Below, piece after piece: positions 14,351-15,613 of a stretch of 15,613 nucleotides of DNA. Source of the stretch: an uncultured Planctomycetaceae bacterium (lineage in GTDB: Bacteria; Planctomycetota; Planctomycetia; Pirellulales; Pirellulaceae); the NCBI GenBank assembly GCA_903927685.1, contig CAIYOB010001623.1, positions 1-15,613 on the forward strand. The letters are read 5' to 3'. Under the pieces are notes generated by a model. The model was not told where the DNA came from and did not search any database. It saw nothing but the letters and a program-made list of their open reading frames with translations. Both the position numbers and the translations under genes were made by a program. Each line of letters begins with the position of its first letter. Within the stretch, counting starts at the first letter, position 1.

Positions 14351-15484
14351 CTAGGCCGGAAGCGACTCGAAATACGGCCGGTGCGTTTCCGCGGTCGCGT
14401 CGCTCGGGTGCTGCCGCAAGGCCGCACGGACCAGCAGCCATTCTTCGATGTTGTCCGAGGTCAAGACGCCCACGAGGCTGTGGCCGTGCAGCACGGGCAG
14501 CATCGCGCGGCCCGATTGTTGCATGATGGCGAAGGCCTGGTCTAGGGGCATCGACTCGTCGATGAACTGGCACTCGCGGGCCATCACGTCGCGCACGGTG
14601 GCGTCCAAGCGGCCTTGAGCCACGCCGGACAACAGATCGACGCGGTGGAGCACGCCGACCACCTGTCCGCGCTCGACCACGGGGAAGTCCTGCTGGTGGT
14701 CCGCCAGCAACTCCGCGACGGCGGCTCGCAATGACATCCCGGGCTCGAGGCCGCGGAACCGTGGGACCATGGCTTCCCGCACCCGGGCCCCGCGGACCAA
14801 CGCACGCGTCCGGACCTGCTGCGCCTCGCCGCGGGCGGCAAAGTACACGAAGCAGGCGACCAGCATCAGCATCCAGTTCGTGAAAAAGCCCACCACGGCG
14901 AACAACAACGCCATGACTTGACCACACGCCGCCGCGATATTCGTCGCTTTGGCGTAGGGCAGGAACATCGCCAACACGGCCCGCAGGACGCGCCCACCGT
15001 CCATCGGAAAGGCGGGGAGCAGGTTGAAGCCGACCAGGGCCACGTTGATCGAGATCAGCTGCATTAGAAAACTCGCTGCCGGCAAGTTGCTCGGCACCAT
15101 GTTCTGCAGGCCGCCTAAGGCGGCAGCCACGGGCAACAACACCGCCACGATGGCGACGTTGACGGCCGGTCCGGCCAGGGCAATCCAGAACTCCTGCCAC
15201 GGATTCTCCGGGATTCGCTCCAACCGCGCCAAGCCGCCGATCGGCAGCAACGTGATGTCGTGCGTTCGGATTCCGAACACCCGCGCCGTCAGCGCGTGGC
15301 CGAACTCGTGCAGCAGGACGCACAGGAATACGGCAACCAGCAGCGTCGTGCTGCCAGCCACTTCGGCCCAGGACGCACCGGCTAGCAGCTGGGCTGCCAT
15401 CAGCAGTCCGACCAGCAGCAGAAACGTCCAGTGGACAATCACATCAATCCCGAGCCAGCGGCCCAGGTACAGGCCAGATTTCAT
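14351..15484 (-). CDS. site-2 protease (M50) with C-terminal CBS domain pair
   Basis: This 377-residue polytopic inner-membrane metalloprotease belongs to the M50/SpoIVFB-like group, which cleaves substrates within the membrane, often anti-sigma factors or sporulation-type regulators. The zinc motif is HEFGH (residues 59-63, in LCVLLHEFGHALTAR). The third ligand is Asp162 in FNLLPAFPMDGGRVLRA. About six hydrophobic segments fill residues 15-225. Two CBS repeats follow at about 230-355, visible as VREAMVPRF, DFPVVERGQVVGVLHRVDLL, VRDVMARE and MLPVLHGHSLVGVLTSDNI. CBS pairs usually bind adenosine nucleotides and may gate the protease by energy state. The start is ATG at 15484-15482, with AAGGAG (15497-15492) seven bases upstream; the TTG two codons earlier is too close to that site. 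The substrate is not evident from the neighbourhood. Confidence 0.92.
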   Translation of the reverse strand: MKSGLYLGRWLGIDVIVHWTFLLLVGLLMAAQLLAGASWAEVAGSTTLLVAVFLCVLLHEFGHALTARVFGIRTHDITLLPIGGLARLERIPENPWQEFWIALAGPAVNVAIVAVLLPVAAALGGLQNMVPSNLPAASFLMQLISINVALVGFNLLPAFPMDGGRVLRAVLAMFLPYAKATNIAAACGQVMALLFAVVGFFTNWMLMLVACFVYFAARGEAQQVRTRALVRGARVREAMVPRFRGLEPGMSLRAAVAELLADHQQDFPVVERGQVVGVLHRVDLLSGVAQGRLDATVRDVMARECQFIDESMPLDQAFAIMQQSGRAMLPVLHGHSLVGVLTSDNIEEWLLVRAALRQHPSDATAETHRPYFESLPA

Positions 15485-15491
15485 CGTCAAG

Positions 15492-15497
15492 CTCCTT
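15492..15497 (-). promoter_or_regulatory. Shine-Dalgarno site of the M50 protease gene
   Basis: On the - strand this reads AAGGAG, seven bases before the ATG at 15484. It leaves one base before the in-frame TTG at 15490 and so excludes that codon as the start. Confidence 0.7.
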
Positions 15498-15534
15498 GTT
15501 AGCGTCCGCGCAGAAATAACTTGCGCAATTTTGT

Positions 15535-15592
15535 GTAGGACGGATTGGCAATCCGTCCCTGTTTTTCCGGACGGATTACCAATCCGTCCTAC
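15535..15592. repeat. double palindrome, REP/BIME-like element
   Basis: Two hairpins sit side by side. GGACGGATT-GGC-AATCCGTCC (15538-15558) and GGACGGATT-ACC-AATCCGTCC (15569-15589) each have a perfect 9-bp stem and a three-base loop. Flanked by GTA (15535-15537) and TAC (15590-15592), the two halves are also 24-base inverted copies of one another with one mismatch, around a 10-base spacer containing T5. This architecture resembles REP/BIME elements moved by RAYT (REP-associated tyrosine) transposases. It lies 50 bases ahead of the protease start codon. Dispersal in the genome cannot be shown from one copy. Confidence 0.75.
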
Positions 15593-15613
15593 GGTTAGTT
15601 GTCCAACTTATTC

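Noticed and set aside
15538..15566. The first palindrome plus T5 as an intrinsic terminator on the + strand
   Set aside because: No + strand gene ends near it; the adjacent gene reads on the - strand away from it, where the T-run would be an A-run.
15535..15592. The paired repeats as a CRISPR array
   Set aside because: There are only two units, each fully palindromic, with a 10-base spacer and no cas genes; a REP-like element explains them better.

Overview
The window is GC-rich, gene-dense bacterial DNA with almost every gene on the + strand. The gene mix suggests a planctomycete, probably of the Pirellulales type: a secreted PQQ-like propeller protein that begins with a 'WPLFRGD' segment, a secreted DUF1349 protein, a Uma2-family protein, csrA, and a GGACGGATT/AATCCGTCC palindromic repeat. 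This is inference, because no rRNA or other phylogenetic marker is present.

Left part (1-4446): the tail of an unknown membrane protein, then ltaE (low-specificity threonine aldolase) and dapF (diaminopimelate epimerase, lysine and peptidoglycan precursor supply). Next comes a LeuT-like sodium-coupled amino acid transporter with its own promoter candidate. It is followed by a 54-residue single-span membrane protein that looks like the small subunit of MetP/MetS-type transporters.

Middle part (4481-12221): a tightly packed + strand series. It holds an iron-dependent alcohol dehydrogenase, an exported beta-propeller protein, a Uma2 protein, a HemN/HemW-like radical SAM protein, a GcvH-like lipoyl carrier, an unusual 2[4Fe-4S] ferredoxin-type protein, an aldose 1-epimerase-like protein, csrA and a secreted DUF1349 protein. 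The radical SAM, lipoyl-carrier and ferredoxin genes overlap one another by ATGA (stop/start) junctions. They are the best candidate here for an undescribed functional unit: a radical SAM enzyme with a dedicated lipoyl carrier and a dedicated electron donor.

Right part (12222-15613): a 585-base stretch without an intact gene contains a decayed DD(35)E integrase fragment and an 11-bp tandem repeat. It is followed by rimO (ribosomal protein S12 methylthiotransferase). A convergent gene on the - strand encodes a site-2 protease with two CBS domains. A strong hairpin lies between these two genes. The right edge carries a double palindrome resembling a REP/BIME element.

Several starts were moved from the longest possible frame to codons with a well-placed Shine-Dalgarno sequence (alcohol dehydrogenase GTG 4481, propeller protein ATG 5664, ferredoxin ATG 9220, aldose epimerase ATG 10196, csrA ATG 11214, DUF1349 ATG 11586, rimO ATG 12807, protease ATG 15484).
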